Source: JACCXG01 sp963717745
Lineage (GTDB): Bacteria > Acidobacteriota > Vicinamibacteria > Vicinamibacterales > 2-12-FULL-66-21
NCBI GenBank assembly: GCA_963717745.1
Contig: CAVQXJ010000029.1
Coordinates: 1-64,000, forward strand
Length of the DNA: 64,000 nucleotides
Direction of reading: 5' to 3'
This document shows positions 10,532-22,476 of the stretch, in pieces. The translations under genes and the position numbers were made by a program. Positions within the stretch are counted from its first letter, which is position 1; every line of letters starts with the position of its first letter. The notes beneath the pieces are model-generated. The model saw only the letters and a program-made list of their open reading frames with translations. It did no database searches and was not told where the DNA came from.

Positions 10532-11306
10532 CAGTGGGTCAGCGAATAGACGATTTCGTTGATTTGCATCCGGTAGGCCTGCGCCGTGAACTTCACGTAT
10601 CCCGGATATTCGGCGGCGTTCGACCATTCCCAGCCGTCGCCCATGTCGGTGTTCCAGTTGATGAGGACCATCGCGCGGCCGTTGTCGTCTTCGATGGCGC
10701 GCAGCTTCGCCTCGAATCCCCCCTTCTCCCAGGTCCGGCCCTGCAGGAACGAGCCGAGGCCGGGCGTCTGCGGATAGCCGTCGATCTGGTAGAAGCAGCG
10801 ATAGATCGGATGGCTCGCCGGCAGCTCGACGATCTTGCGGTTCGGGAACACCCGCTTCATCTCCCGCTGGAGGTTGTCCCATTCGATCGGCCCGTGGAAG
10901 TCGTCGAAGGTGAGCGTGCCGCCGCGCAGCAGGAACTCACGCAGGTTCGCGACTTCCGTTTCTTTCATCCGGAGGTTCCCGGGCTCCACGATGTAGATCC
11001 AGGGGTAGTTCCAGAGGCTCGGGATCCTCGAGCGTGAGCACCACCGGCTCGTTGACCTGAATCGACGTGACGGTGCGGAGCCGGCGCGACAGGTTCTGCT
11101 CGGCGGCGGGAAAATCGATGGTCCAGGGCTCGTCGTAGATGTCGTAGCGCCGGCCCGGGGGGAGCGTGAACGCGTCGTAGCGGATCCGGGCGAACGTCCA
11201 CTGGAGGCCGGCGAAGCGCGCGTCGGGGCCGGACCGCCGGCTGCGCGTCCAGCATCGTCAGCGCTCCCAGCGCCAACAATCCCACGCCCGCCGTCAGCAC
11301 GCGCAC
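10531..11306 (-). CDS. DUF4159 domain secreted protein, two frame breaks
   Basis: A GTG at 11306 starts a signal peptide (RVLTAGVGLLALGALTML). The sense then moves frame near 11225 to FAGLQWTFARIRYDAFTLPP, and again near 11020 to WNYPWIYIVEPGNLRMKETE. It continues as NLREFLLRGGTLTFDDFHGP to the stop at 10531. This is the DUF4159 pattern, with the fold resembling amidotransferase-like domains and a GG-DDFH segment. It sits 3 bases after the TPR/peptidase gene and is coupled to MoxR. The family is exported and found next to MoxR/DUF58; its function is unknown. Confidence 0.75.
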
Positions 11307-11309
11307 CTT

Positions 11310-13867
11310 TTACTTTGCCTCGACCGCTCGCAGAAGCAAGTCCTGCGCCCGTTCGAAGGTCGGCGCGATCTCCAGCGCGGACAGGGCCTCCTTCTTCGCG
11401 TCGGCCGGTCGTCCGGCCAGCAGATAGGCTTCCGCCAGATCGCAGTGGGCGCCGGCCTTGTCCGGGACGTTGGTGGCCAGCGCTGCCTTGAATTCACGGG
11501 CCGCGATGCCGGCGTTCTTCCCTTTCAGCGCCAGCCGTCCGGCCCCGCTGTGCGCGACGCCGTCGAAGGGATCGAGCGCCACCACGCGGTCCCAGGCGAA
11601 TCGCAGCACGGCCTCGTCGCCGCTCTTCTCCGCCAGCGCCGCCAGCTTGCGCGCGGCGTCGATCGCCGTGTGATCGTGGTCGAGCAGGGCCCGATACGCC
11701 TTGATCGCCCGAGGGACATCGCCGAGCTTCTCGGCCAGACGGCCCATGACCGCGTGCGGACTGCCCTCGCCGGTCGCGACCGGCACCAGCGCGGCCGCAC
11801 GCTCGAGCGGTTCGAACGCGGCCTTGTCGCCGGCTTCAGCCATGGCGCGCCCGAGCACGAGCTGCGCCGAAAAGCTCGAAGGATCCGCCTCGGCAGCGGC
11901 CTTCAACTCGGCGAGGTTTCCCTGGGGCTTCGGCGCGCTCGGACCATCGGTCGAGGGACGTGCGCGCAGCGCCGACAGCAGCCCCGCGAAGCGTGTTTCG
12001 ATTGCCGCATCGAAGCTGGCCTGCAGCTTCTCGGTGGACGCGCCCAGTCCTTTGGCGAGCGCCGCCTCACCCTCGAGACCCTCTCCGTAAGCCACCAGCA
12101 GCCGCCGCAGCGCGTCCTGCCCGAAAGCGGTGACGATGTGGTCGACGAGCAGCGACGCCTGGTAATACGCGAGCGCGATGGTTTCGGGACGCGTGAAGCC
12201 GGCATTCAGATCCTTGAGCTTCAGCGTCTCCTTTCGCTGCAGCGCCATCGCGAACGGCACTTCCATCTCCCGGCCCCATTCCAGCCGGGCCTTGTTTTCC
12301 TCGTAGACCGAGATCCCTTCGGTCAGCCAGCGCGGCACCCGCTGATTGGAGAGCTGGAGCGTGACGACGTGCGTCAGCTCGTGCCACAGCGTCGCCTGCC
12401 AGCGAGAACGTGCCCGGCTCGCGGGCCTTGGGCGAGTCCATCGTCACCACCCGCCCGAAGCAGGCGCCGAGCGCGCCGATCATGCCCGGCAATCCCAGGG
12501 TGCGGACGGCGAAGTCGTCGTGTTTCGGGAACACTTCGATGAGGATCGGCCCCTTGAGGGTGACTTGATACTTGGCCGACAGCGTCTTCACCGCGTCGTG
12601 CGCCAGCGGGATCGCGTACTCCCGCATGATCGGCGCCTCGCCGGGATCGAACTTGAAGATCAGATCGCCGCTCTTTTCGACGACAAACTTGTCGAGCGAG
12701 TCGAGCAACGACAGCAGGTTGTAGGTGACCTGGTCGAAGGGGTCGGCGTTGAAGGACCGCTCCAGCGCGCGCTTGGCTTCCACTTCGTCGCCGGTCCGCA
12801 TCAGATGCATGCCGAGATCGCCGTAGGCGCGGTTGTTCGCGGGATCGAGCGCCAGGGCACGCCGGGCCAGCGCCACCGCCTCCTCGAAGCGGTAGTTCCG
12901 GGCCGCGAGATCGGCGGCCACCCGGTAGACGTCGCCATAGGCGGGATTCACGGCCAGCACCCGCTTGACCTCGGCGTCGAAGGCGGCCGGATCGTCCCGG
13001 ACGTAGCCGATCGCCGCGAGCCACGACCGCGCTTCCAGGTGTGACGGATTGATCTCCAGCACCGTCTGAATCTTCGCGCGGGCGTCGTCGTACTTGGAGT
13101 TGTTGAGATCGAGCTCCGCGAGCAGGAGATGGGCGTCGGCGAGCTGCTTGTCGATCTCGAGCGCACGCCGCGCCGAGGCGGCGGCGGCCGGCGGATTCTC
13201 GTCCGCCAGCACGCGGGCCAGGCCGGCGTGCGCCGGCGCCCACTCCGGCTCGGCCTTGATGGCGTCCTGCAGCGAGCGAAGCGCCTCGGGCTTGTTGTAC
13301 TTCTCGAGAAACAGCAGGCCCCAGGCCGCATCGATCGCGGGGTCGGCGGAGGCGCCGTTTGCCGCGCGATAGAGCGTATTGGCATCGCGCGGCCGGCCGA
13401 GCGCATGGGCAGCGCGCGCCGCCACGGAACAGCGCGTCGCCGTCCGGCCCGTTCGATCCGCGGTCGAGCACCTGGCTGAGCAGCCGGGTGGCGGCCTGCG
13501 CCTGTCCGAGCTGCTGAAGGAGCAGGCCGAGCTGGAGCGCGGCTTCGCCCCCGGGGTCGCGCTGCGCGGCCGGCTCGAGAATCGACGTCGCCTCGGTGTA
13601 CTGCCCCCGCACGATGGCGAGCTGTCCGAGCACCGCCGCCGCGGCGGGATCACCCGCGGGACGTTGTTTCGCGAGCGATTCGGCCTCAGCCGCCCGCCCG
13701 CGCGCGATCGCGCGGCGCGTCATCGCCGAGAAGCTCTGCGGATCCGACGGCGTGTTCTGACCGGCGTACGCGGGAGGGAACGTCGCCCAGGCACATAAAT
13801 AGAGAACAAAGGCGATGCTGGGGCGAAGAAACGCCTTCGAGACAATGAGGCGACGCGGGGTGCGCAT
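11310..13867 (-). CDS. TPR protein with peptidase MA-type zinc site, two frame breaks
   Basis: ATG 13867 opens a signal peptide (AFLRPSIAFVLYLCAWATFP). TPR-like repeats follow: the first frame runs to about 13425, then the sense continues in a second frame (NTLYRAANGASADPAIDAAW). Near 12405 a second break leads to the third frame. Across that junction the sequence reads ATLWHELTHVVTLQLSNQR, an HExxH zinc motif, followed by PRWLTEGISVYEE, which supplies the third metal ligand typical of gluzincins (Peptidase_MA). The rest is more TPRs to the stop at 11310. It is probably a periplasmic or exported metallopeptidase-like TPR scaffold and leads the MoxR operon. Confidence 0.78.
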
Positions 13868-14330
13868 GTTCGTCCTGGGTCGGTCAGTCGGCCTGGCCGC
13901 GATTATAGAACGCGGCTACGTGGCGGAACGGGCTTCATCACCCGTTAGACGTCGATTGGCTGTGGTAGGTCGCTGCAGGCTCTTCGGGCAGTCTTTCGCT
14001 GTCACGCTGCATTCATGTCCACGGCGCCTGCTGGCGCTGGCGGCCTGCGGCCGCACGACGACACGACGACACGACGACAACGACGTTAGAGCAACGGCCA
14101 CGTCGCCGCACGCTGCGCAAGCGTCGGCGTCAACCGCCACCGCTGGCGCGACGCAGTCCCGTGTTGAGAAGTGACTGCACGATCGCTCTAGGGTCCGTCT
14201 CAGTTGACGTCGTGTCGTCGTCGTCGTCCGTCGCGCGACTTGTCCGCCGTAGCTTCAGCGAAGGCGGAAGCGCCAGCGCGCCGCAGGCGCCGTGGACACG
14301 AAGGCAGCGTGGAGGCGAAAGGCGGTGGAA
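13868..14330. other. Intergenic space with CGACGACA repeats and hairpins
   Basis: No gene is supported here. It contains a tandem CGACGACA run at about 14054-14085 and a matching TCGTCGTC run at about 14206-14230 on the other side. A second pair of inverted arms (TCCACGGCGCCTG near 14019 and CAGGCGCCGTGGA near 14285) encloses both. The space lies between the divergently placed starts and ends of the MoxR operon leader and the mannosyltransferase stop, so it includes the probable promoter of the 13.9 kb operon, but no clear -35/-10 pair is seen. Confidence 0.6.
14244..14267. repeat. CCGCCGTAGC...GGCGG dispersed repeat (copy 1)
   Basis: An imperfect palindrome starting CCGCCGTAGCTTCAGCG and ending GAAGGCGG. 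A close relative lies at 38876-38901 at the end of the DUF4126 gene. Short elements of this type appear to be dispersed, since the two copies have unrelated flanks. Confidence 0.6.
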
Positions 14331-15780
14331 TCAGAAGAGCTCGCGCCACGTGAAGAACAGGGTGGCGACGAGCCCCTGGAGCACAGCGAACGCTGCCACC
14401 CATCCCGGCACCGACTGCGCCGGCAGGCGCGCCGCGAGGGCGATGAACACCGGGAACAGCGTCGACGAGATGCGGCCCATCGAGAGGGCGCCGCCGGCGA
14501 AGATCGGCGGGACCAGGTTCAGCAGGACGAACAGGCCGTAGGCGGCGCCGAGACGCCTGAACACCGGGACCAGCAGGACGATCACGAACAGCACCGCGAG
14601 CGTGTTCAGCACGTCGAAGGGCACGCCCTGCGAGACGGGCATCAATCCTTCGGTGGTCAGCCACTCCCAGCCCTGCGCGATCGGCCGGGTTCCCCACTCC
14701 CTGCCCCACGCCCCCTGGATGCGGGCCCATGCGAACCAGACGCCGGTCAAGTTGCGGAGGTAGGCCGTGAACACCAACATCGCGAGCCCCGGCATGGCCG
14801 CCACCAGCAGCCGCTGCGCGAATGGCACGACCGGCGCCGGCGATGCCCGGATTCGCGCGCCATTGCTGCCAGATCTGCTGCAGCGCCATCACCGCCAGAG
14901 GGACGGAGACCAGACAGCCATTCGGCCGGCTGAAGCCGACCAGCAGGCCGAACACCGATGCCGCCACCCAACGCTGCCGATGAAAGTGATAAAAGGCGCC
15001 GACCGATCCCAGCAGGAACAGCCCTTCCGTATACGGCGCGTTGAAGAACGCCGCAAATGGATAGGCGGCCAGCAGCAGCGGCGCGGCACTGGCCGCACCG
15101 TCGCCCACCAGCAGGCGTGTCAGACGCGCCAGATACACCAGCGCCAGAAGGAACGCCGCGAGCGAGATGAAGACGCCGGCCCACAGCGCCCGCACCATAC
15201 GCCGCTCCCGCGGCAGGCCCGGTTCACCAGATCCGATCAGTTTGCCGACCGGCCGCATCAGCATCGGCAGCGCTGGAAAGAAGGCGAAGTTCCGCTGCCG
15301 CGAGAACTGACGATCCCACTCGTAGCCGTCGAGCGCGATCGAGCCATACCAGCCGGCATCGAACCGCGCCGGCAGGTTCCCGAACGGATCGGACACCAGC
15401 GTGAAGCTGGCCTTCGGCGCCAGCCCGATCGTGACCACGGCGAAGTGCGCGACGATGAAGACGGCGAGGCGGGTCGAGACGAATGCGCGGACCGCGGCAG
15501 CGGTGTCCGGCGACGAATCGAGGCGCGCCCGCCAGACCGCGAACGTGGCGAGGATCCCGGCACCGCGAAAGAGTGCGTGGCGAAGCGCCAGCACGACGAG
15601 CGACGCGACCAGCAGGACGGGAATCGGCGGCAAGCCGATCCGGATGCCGAAATACACCTGACGCCCGGCCACCACGACGAGAGCCGCGGCCGCCAGCAAC
15701 ACCAGCGTCAGCGCGTCGAGCAGCATGGCCGTCCGAGGAGGACGGACCCGCGCCGGCGAAGCAGCCTCGTCTGCGATCAC
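14331..15780 (-). CDS. PIG-V-like mannosyltransferase membrane protein, one frame break
   Basis: The ATG at 15780 overlaps the previous stop (ATGA). The protein has about 12 hydrophobic segments and the early loop FDAGWYGSIALDGYEWDRQ, which resembles the catalytic loop of GPI mannosyltransferase 2 (PIG-V) relatives; further on come RNFAFFPALPMLMRP and a second-half segment NLTGVWFAWARIQGAWGR. The sense moves frame at about 14835 (QWRANPGIAGAG to MPFAQRLLVAAMPGLAML). Bacterial members are thought to use polyprenyl-phosphate sugars on the outer face of the membrane. The acceptor is not predictable here; it is the last gene of a lipid-like cluster. Confidence 0.78.
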
Positions 15781-16280
15781 AGCCCTCCGAGCGCCCGCTC
15801 TTCGACCCGGATCCGGGCGAGCATCAGACTGCCGAAGACGAGCAGCGAGGCCACACCGGCAATCGGGGCGGCGCCGATCAGCGCGGCTCCAACGATCTCA
15901 CCGGCGACGCCGGCGTAGTTCGGATGCCGCATCAGGCGGTAGGGTCCGCCGGCGATGAGCGGCTGCCCCGGCGGCACCAGCACACGAAACGTCCAGCGCG
16001 GGCCCAGCGTGGCGATCGCCCAGTACTTGAGGCCCTTGGCGAGCGCGAAGAGGCAGGCGCCGGCGATGAAGGAGGCGCCGAGCGGCGTCGCGCGCAGCCA
16101 GGCCTCGCCGGCGATCGCGACGAAACACCCGGGGTAGGCGATCTGCATCACCCGATAGACGTCGCCCGGCGGCTCGGTCGCCCCCAGCGCGAGCAGCGCA
16201 CGATCGTGCCGCCGCGATCGCCGCGCCTCCCCGATCATCGGCACGAACGCCACGAGCGCGACCACCGCGGCGCGAATCAT
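15777..16280 (-). CDS. Isoprenylcysteine carboxyl methyltransferase-like membrane protein
   Basis: This 167-residue protein starts at ATG 16280, overlapping the oxidoreductase stop by ATGA. It has four or five membrane segments and the signature of the ICMT/phospholipid methyltransferase fold: GGPYRLMRHPNYAGVAGE followed near the end by RIRVEERAL. Enzymes of this fold methylate small lipids or prenyl cysteines with S-adenosylmethionine. In bacteria they are often next to polyketide synthase-like and FAD-dependent genes, as here, suggesting O-methylation of a lipid product. A longer frame upstream overlaps the previous gene and is not real. Confidence 0.85.
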   Translation of the reverse strand: MIRAAVVALVAFVPMIGEARRSRRHDRALLALGATEPPGDVYRVMQIAYPGCFVAIAGEAWLRATPLGASFIAGACLFALAKGLKYWAIATLGPRWTFRVLVPPGQPLIAGGPYRLMRHPNYAGVAGEIVGAALIGAAPIAGVASLLVFGSLMLARIRVEERALGGL

Positions 16281-17401
16281 CCGGCGGCCACGTCTCCGAC
16301 GTAACGGATCACGTGACGCAGCGGCCACGACGAGAGCCGCGTGGCACGCGCCGCGCCGTGAAGCGCCGGCGTCGAGCCGGCCAGCGCGCGGAGCAGCCGA
16401 TTGAACCGCAGCTTCGCTCCAAGCTCCTGCCGCCGACGCACTCCAAGCCGCAGGTGCGCGCCGGCCAGGTCGCCGCGGGTGAGCGACTCCAGACACTCCG
16501 CGGCCGCCAGCTCGGCACCGCGGATCGCCAGCCGCAGGCCGTCGCCGGTCATGGGATCGATGAATCCCGCGGCGTCGCCCGCGAGCAGCAGGCCGGCCAT
16601 CCCAGGGACGCGGCACTCCACCGCCAGTGGACCCAGGCACACCGGGCGGGTTTCGAGCTTCGCAGCGGCGAAGCGGTCGGCCAGCTCGGGCTCGGTCGCA
16701 ACCGCGCTCGCCATCAGCGACCCCGGATCACGAAGCGCCGAACGATCCGCGGTCACGACACAGACATTTGTGAGGCCATCCGGCAGCGGCGCGACACCAA
16801 TGTAGCGACCCGACCGCACGTGCATTTCCCCGCGCGGCGCCAAGCCGGTCACCCCGGTGAAGTACCCGCCGACCGCCCAGCGCCGGGGCGCGCGCGCGTA
16901 CCGCGCCAACCCGAGCGCACGCGCCAGCCGCGACGACCGGCCGTCCGCCGCGATGACGAAGCGTGCGCCCATCTGCCGCGACCCGCCGCTCCCCTCGACC
17001 GTCACACCCGTCACCTGCCCTCGGGCATCCGTCACGACGTCCTCGACGCGCGCGCCTTCGACGACGGCGACGCCGGCGACGGCGGCCGACTGCAGCAGCC
17101 GATGATCCAGGACCGAGCGTCGAATGGCGCGACCGATCACGCCCGCAGGATACCAGCCCTCGACACGGACCGCGCCGGGGCCGGTGACCAGCATCCCGCG
17201 GATCGGCAGTCCGTCGTCAGCCGGATGGAGCGCCAGCCGGGCCAGCAGCGCGATCGCGCCTGGATTGAGGGTGTCGCCGCACAGCTTGTCGCGTGGAAAC
17301 GTCGCGCGCTCGAGCAGCCGCACCCGCAGCCCGGCGCGCGCCAGCAGGATTGCCGCGACCGCGCCGGCGGGGCCGCCGCCCACTACGATCACGTCGTCCA
17401 C
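16277..17401 (-). CDS. FAD-dependent oxidoreductase, geranylgeranyl-reductase type
   Basis: This 374-residue flavoprotein starts with the dinucleotide-binding motif VDDVIVVGGGPAGAVAA, then has RDKLCGDTLNPGA and ends the FAD site with LLAGDAAGFIDPMTGDG. These match the geranylgeranyl reductase/halogenase-like group. The GTG at 17401 is preferred because everything upstream in frame is a repeat that would translate to low-complexity LGFG words. The gene overlaps the next by ATGA. Together with a beta-ketoacyl synthase and an ICMT-like enzyme it probably reduces or oxidises a lipid or polyketide intermediate. Confidence 0.88.
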   Translation of the reverse strand: MDDVIVVGGGPAGAVAAILLARAGLRVRLLERATFPRDKLCGDTLNPGAIALLARLALHPADDGLPIRGMLVTGPGAVRVEGWYPAGVIGRAIRRSVLDHRLLQSAAVAGVAVVEGARVEDVVTDARGQVTGVTVEGSGGSRQMGARFVIAADGRSSRLARALGLARYARAPRRWAVGGYFTGVTGLAPRGEMHVRSGRYIGVAPLPDGLTNVCVVTADRSALRDPGSLMASAVATEPELADRFAAAKLETRPVCLGPLAVECRVPGMAGLLLAGDAAGFIDPMTGDGLRLAIRGAELAAAECLESLTRGDLAGAHLRLGVRRRQELGAKLRFNRLLRALAGSTPALHGAARATRLSSWPLRHVIRYVGDVAAG

Positions 17402-17404
17402 TGG

Positions 17405-17690
17405 AGACGTCTCGTCAAATCCCAAGCTCCAAGATCCAAATCCCAACCACTCCCAAGCTCCAAATCCCAAACAAGTCCCAACCCCCAAATCCCAAATACT
17501 CCCAAATCCCAAATAACTGCCAACTCCCAAATCCCAACGCTCCCGGAGCTCCCGAGACCCGCTCTCGAAGGTTGCGTCTGGACATTTTGGTTGGACGTGG
17601 AGCCTTTGGGATTTGGGAGTTGGGAGTTATTTGGGATTTGGACGTTGGGAGTGGTTGGGATTTGGAGCTTGGAGCTTGGGATTTGACGAT
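17405..17690. repeat. CAAATCCCAA word array with inverted arms (copy 1)
   Basis: The left part is made of words such as AAATCCCAAG, CTCCAAG and AACTCCCA; the right part is their reverse complement (TTGGGAGTGG, TTTGGAGC, TTGGGATTTG). The outer arms of about 40 bases match almost perfectly and could form a long hairpin. A second copy with the same outer arms is at 31543-31757. The upstream beta-ketoacyl synthase stops inside it (17627), and the FAD oxidoreductase starts just after it. Confidence 0.85.
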
Positions 17691-18964
17691 GCTCGCCCCA
17701 AAACCATCGCACTATTCTTAGACCCGAAACCCAGGCAGTTGCAGAGCACCGCGCGCGGCGTGGCGGGACGGCCGACCGTCGGGATCAGGTCGAGGCCGTA
17801 GTCGGGATCGGCCGTCTCGAGGTTGATCGTCGGAGGCAGGTAGTCGTGGGTCAGCGCGAGGACCGACGCGACGATACCGGACGCACCGCTGGCGCCCTGG
17901 GGATGGCCGATCATCGACTTCGTCGACGACCCCGGCACGTCCTGCGCGCGCGCGCCGAACAGCTCGCGCACGCATCGGGCCTCGGTCGCGTCGTTGAGCA
18001 CGGTCGACGTGCCGTGGAAGTTCACATAGCCGATGTCCTCGACGGCGTGGCCCGAGCGCTCGATCGCCAGCCGCATCGCGCGCACGATCTGTTCCCCGTC
18101 GGGGTTCATCTGAACGCGGTGGTAGGCATCGCAGGTCGAGCCGTATCCATCGATGGTCGCGTAGATCCGCGCGCCGCGGGCGCGGGCGCGATCCTCGCGC
18201 TCGAGCACCAGCATGTAGGCGCCCTCGCCGAGCACGAAGCCGTCGCGGCCGCGATCGAACGGCCGTGACGCCGCCGCCGGATTGTCGTTGTAGCGCGTGG
18301 CGACGACCCGCATCTTCGAGAAGCCGAAGATCATGCCGGGGGTGACGCAGGCGTCGGCGCCGCCGGTCAGGATGGCGTCGGCCTCCCCGCTCCTGATCAG
18401 CGACGCCGCATACGAGATCGCATCGGTGGAACTGGTACAACCGGTGGACACGACGTGGCTGATGCCGTGGAGCTCGAGCGAGATCGAAATCTCGCTGGAG
18501 ATCATGCCGACGATCGACACCGGGATCGCATACGGCGTCACGCGCTTCCAGCCGTCGCCGAAGAACTCGGCGTATTGCCGCTCGGCGACGTCGATGCCGC
18601 CGGCACCGCTGCCGACCAGCACCCCGGCGTTCGGCTCGTTGAGCCGCAGGCCGGCGTCCGCCCACGCTTCCCGCGCGGCGATCACCGCGATGAGCGACGC
18701 CTTGGAATACCGGCGGGGATCGGCCTTCCCAACCGGCGGCGCGTCGCCGGCGCGGTCCAGGACGACGGTATCGTCATCGATCGTCACCGGCGGCACCGGC
18801 GCGGCCACGGTGCACGGGAACGGCGAGGCGTCGAAGTCGACGATGCTGCGGGTCGCGCTGCAGCCGCGGCTGACGTGCCGCCAGAAGCAGTCGCGGCCGA
18901 CGCCGTACGGGGAGACGACGCCGATGCCCGTGATGGCGACGCGGGGACTGCCGTTGCGGGACAT
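17627..18964 (-). CDS. Beta-ketoacyl-[acyl-carrier-protein] synthase (FabF/KAS II type)
   Basis: A 445-residue condensing enzyme. The triad is visible: active Cys in VSTGCTSSTDAI, first His in NFHGTSTVLND, and second His in KSMIGHPQGASG. ATG 18964 is chosen over a GTG at 18982. The last approximately 15 residues (SNPKLQAPNPNHSQRPNPK) are translated repeat and lie beyond the conserved GFGSKNSAMVLG end. It starts the run of four minus-strand genes with FAD oxidoreductase, ICMT-like and PIG-V-like enzymes, which points to a special lipid or polyketide rather than housekeeping fatty acid synthesis. No acyl carrier protein is next to it. Confidence 0.9.
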   Translation of the reverse strand: MSRNGSPRVAITGIGVVSPYGVGRDCFWRHVSRGCSATRSIVDFDASPFPCTVAAPVPPVTIDDDTVVLDRAGDAPPVGKADPRRYSKASLIAVIAAREAWADAGLRLNEPNAGVLVGSGAGGIDVAERQYAEFFGDGWKRVTPYAIPVSIVGMISSEISISLELHGISHVVSTGCTSSTDAISYAASLIRSGEADAILTGGADACVTPGMIFGFSKMRVVATRYNDNPAAASRPFDRGRDGFVLGEGAYMLVLEREDRARARGARIYATIDGYGSTCDAYHRVQMNPDGEQIVRAMRLAIERSGHAVEDIGYVNFHGTSTVLNDATEARCVRELFGARAQDVPGSSTKSMIGHPQGASGASGIVASVLALTHDYLPPTINLETADPDYGLDLIPTVGRPATPRAVLCNCLGFGSKNSAMVLGRASSNPKLQAPNPNHSQRPNPK

Positions 18965-18970
18965 AGCGCC

Positions 18971-18976
18971 TATAAT
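18971..18976 (+). promoter_or_regulatory. TATAAT -10-like box in a 22-base divergent space
   Basis: A perfect TATAAT lies between the divergent starts at 18964 (minus) and 18987 (plus). Read on the minus strand the same bases give TATTAT about 10 bases before the ATG. No good -35 element is visible at 17 bases. If used, either transcript would be nearly leaderless. Confidence 0.3.
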
Positions 18977-18986
18977 ACCCACCCTC

Positions 18987-19808
18987 GTGCGAGCGACCCG
19001 ACCGACCGCACCGCCAGCGCGCGCCCCGGTCGGCGCGCTCGTCTTCGCGTGGGCCGGTGCCGCGGCCTTCGCCGGCTCGTTATTGTTCTTCTTTTACTGC
19101 TATCTAGTCCGATTCGGCAGCCTCGTCGCGCCCGGCCCGATCGCCGCGCCAATCGCGATCGACGTCGTCCTGTTCACCATCTTCGCGCTGCATCACAGCG
19201 TGTTCGCCAGGCCGGCGGTCAAAGGACGGGTGGCCGCCCTGCTGCCGGCGCCGCTCGAGCGGTCGCTCTACACCTGGATCGCCAGCGCGCTGTTCCTGGT
19301 GGTCTGCGCCGCGTGGCGCGACGTCCCTGGAGAGCTCTATCACCTCACCGGAGCGATCGCCGGTGCGGGATACGTCATTCAGGCGATCGGTATCTGGCTG
19401 ACGGCGCGGAGCTCGGCGCGGCTGGATGTCCTCGATCTCGCTGGGGTGCGTCCGGTCTTGAATGCACGGGGTCTAAAGACCCCGCGCCTACAGATTACGC
19501 CGCTGCTCTTTAAGGTCTTCAGACCCCGGGTGTCCCCTGACAGAGAGTCCCCTGACCCGGACCACGTGCCGCTCGTCACTACCGGGCTCTACGGCTTCGT
19601 CCGGCACCCGCTCTACTTCGCGTGGACGCTCGTCGTCTTTGCCGCGCCTCACATGACCCTCACCCGGTTCACGTTCGCCGCAGTGAGTACCGCCTATCTC
19701 GCAATCGCCATACCGTTCGAGGAGCGGGCGCTGGCGCGCCTGTTCGGCGCGCAGTACAGCGACTATCAGCGCGCCGTGAAGTGGCGGATGATTCCCGGTC
19801 TGTACTGA
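18987..19808 (+). CDS. NnrU/ICMT-like membrane methyltransferase with repeat insertion
   Basis: The 273-residue protein has about five membrane segments and the conserved end of the phospholipid/isoprenylcysteine methyltransferase fold: TTGLYGFVRHPLYFAWTL and then FEERALARLFGAQYSDYQ. GTG 18987 is the first start after the divergent promoter space; an in-frame opening upstream is antisense to the synthase. Between the LDVLDLAGVRPVL segment and DHVPLVTTGLYGF there are about 33 residues (RGLKTPRLQITPLLF onward) made by palindromic DNA at 19461-19560, which looks like an in-frame insertion into a loop. The substrate is unknown. Confidence 0.78.
   Translation: MRATRPTAPPARAPVGALVFAWAGAAAFAGSLLFFFYCYLVRFGSLVAPGPIAAPIAIDVVLFTIFALHHSVFARPAVKGRVAALLPAPLERSLYTWIASALFLVVCAAWRDVPGELYHLTGAIAGAGYVIQAIGIWLTARSSARLDVLDLAGVRPVLNARGLKTPRLQITPLLFKVFRPRVSPDRESPDPDHVPLVTTGLYGFVRHPLYFAWTLVVFAAPHMTLTRFTFAAVSTAYLAIAIPFEERALARLFGAQYSDYQRAVKWRMIPGLY
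19461..19560. repeat. Palindromic element inserted in a coding sequence
   Basis: Within the NnrU/ICMT-like gene there is a 16-base palindrome GGGGTCTAAAGACCCC (19468-19483), a second palindrome GGTCTTCAGACC (19514-19525), and two direct copies of GTCCCCTGAC (19532-19541 and 19547-19556). The length keeps the frame open. The flanking protein aligns with the fold without this part. Confidence 0.75.
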
Positions 19809-19990
19809 GCACCCTGACCGGATTTGTGATGCGCTTTCGCCACTCGAATGTGTCCGGCGGTGATCCCGATCGCCACGGACCTGCTGACCCCGGGTGGGCT
19901 ATGATCGCCGGGATATGACGGCCGTGATGCCCTCGACGTTGGTCACCCCGGCACACCTGGCAATGTTGGTAATCGCCGGATAAGCAACCC

Positions 19991-22351
<2,361 letters not shown>

Positions 22352-22354
<3 letters not shown>

Positions 22355-22470
22355 TTGCCAGTTGCCGAGTTGCCAGTTGCCAGCTCAGTGCTCTCCGCAG
22401 CAAGAACTGGTAACTGGCTACTGGTAACTGGCTACTGATAACTGGCTACTGGTATCTGGCTACTGACTCG
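22352..22470. repeat. CCAGTTG / AACTGGCTACTGG word array (copy 1)
   Basis: The left part has TTGCCAGTTGCC words; the right part has GGTAACTGGCTACTGG words repeated four times, which are close to the reverse complement of the left. The two halves could fold into a long imperfect stem between Lon and the next gene on the same strand. Related words occur at 41690-41726. Confidence 0.8.
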
Positions 22471-22476
22471 CGTCAC

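Noticed and set aside
17405..17690. CRISPR array
   Set aside because: The words are irregular, lack constant spacers and form inverted halves; no cas gene is near.
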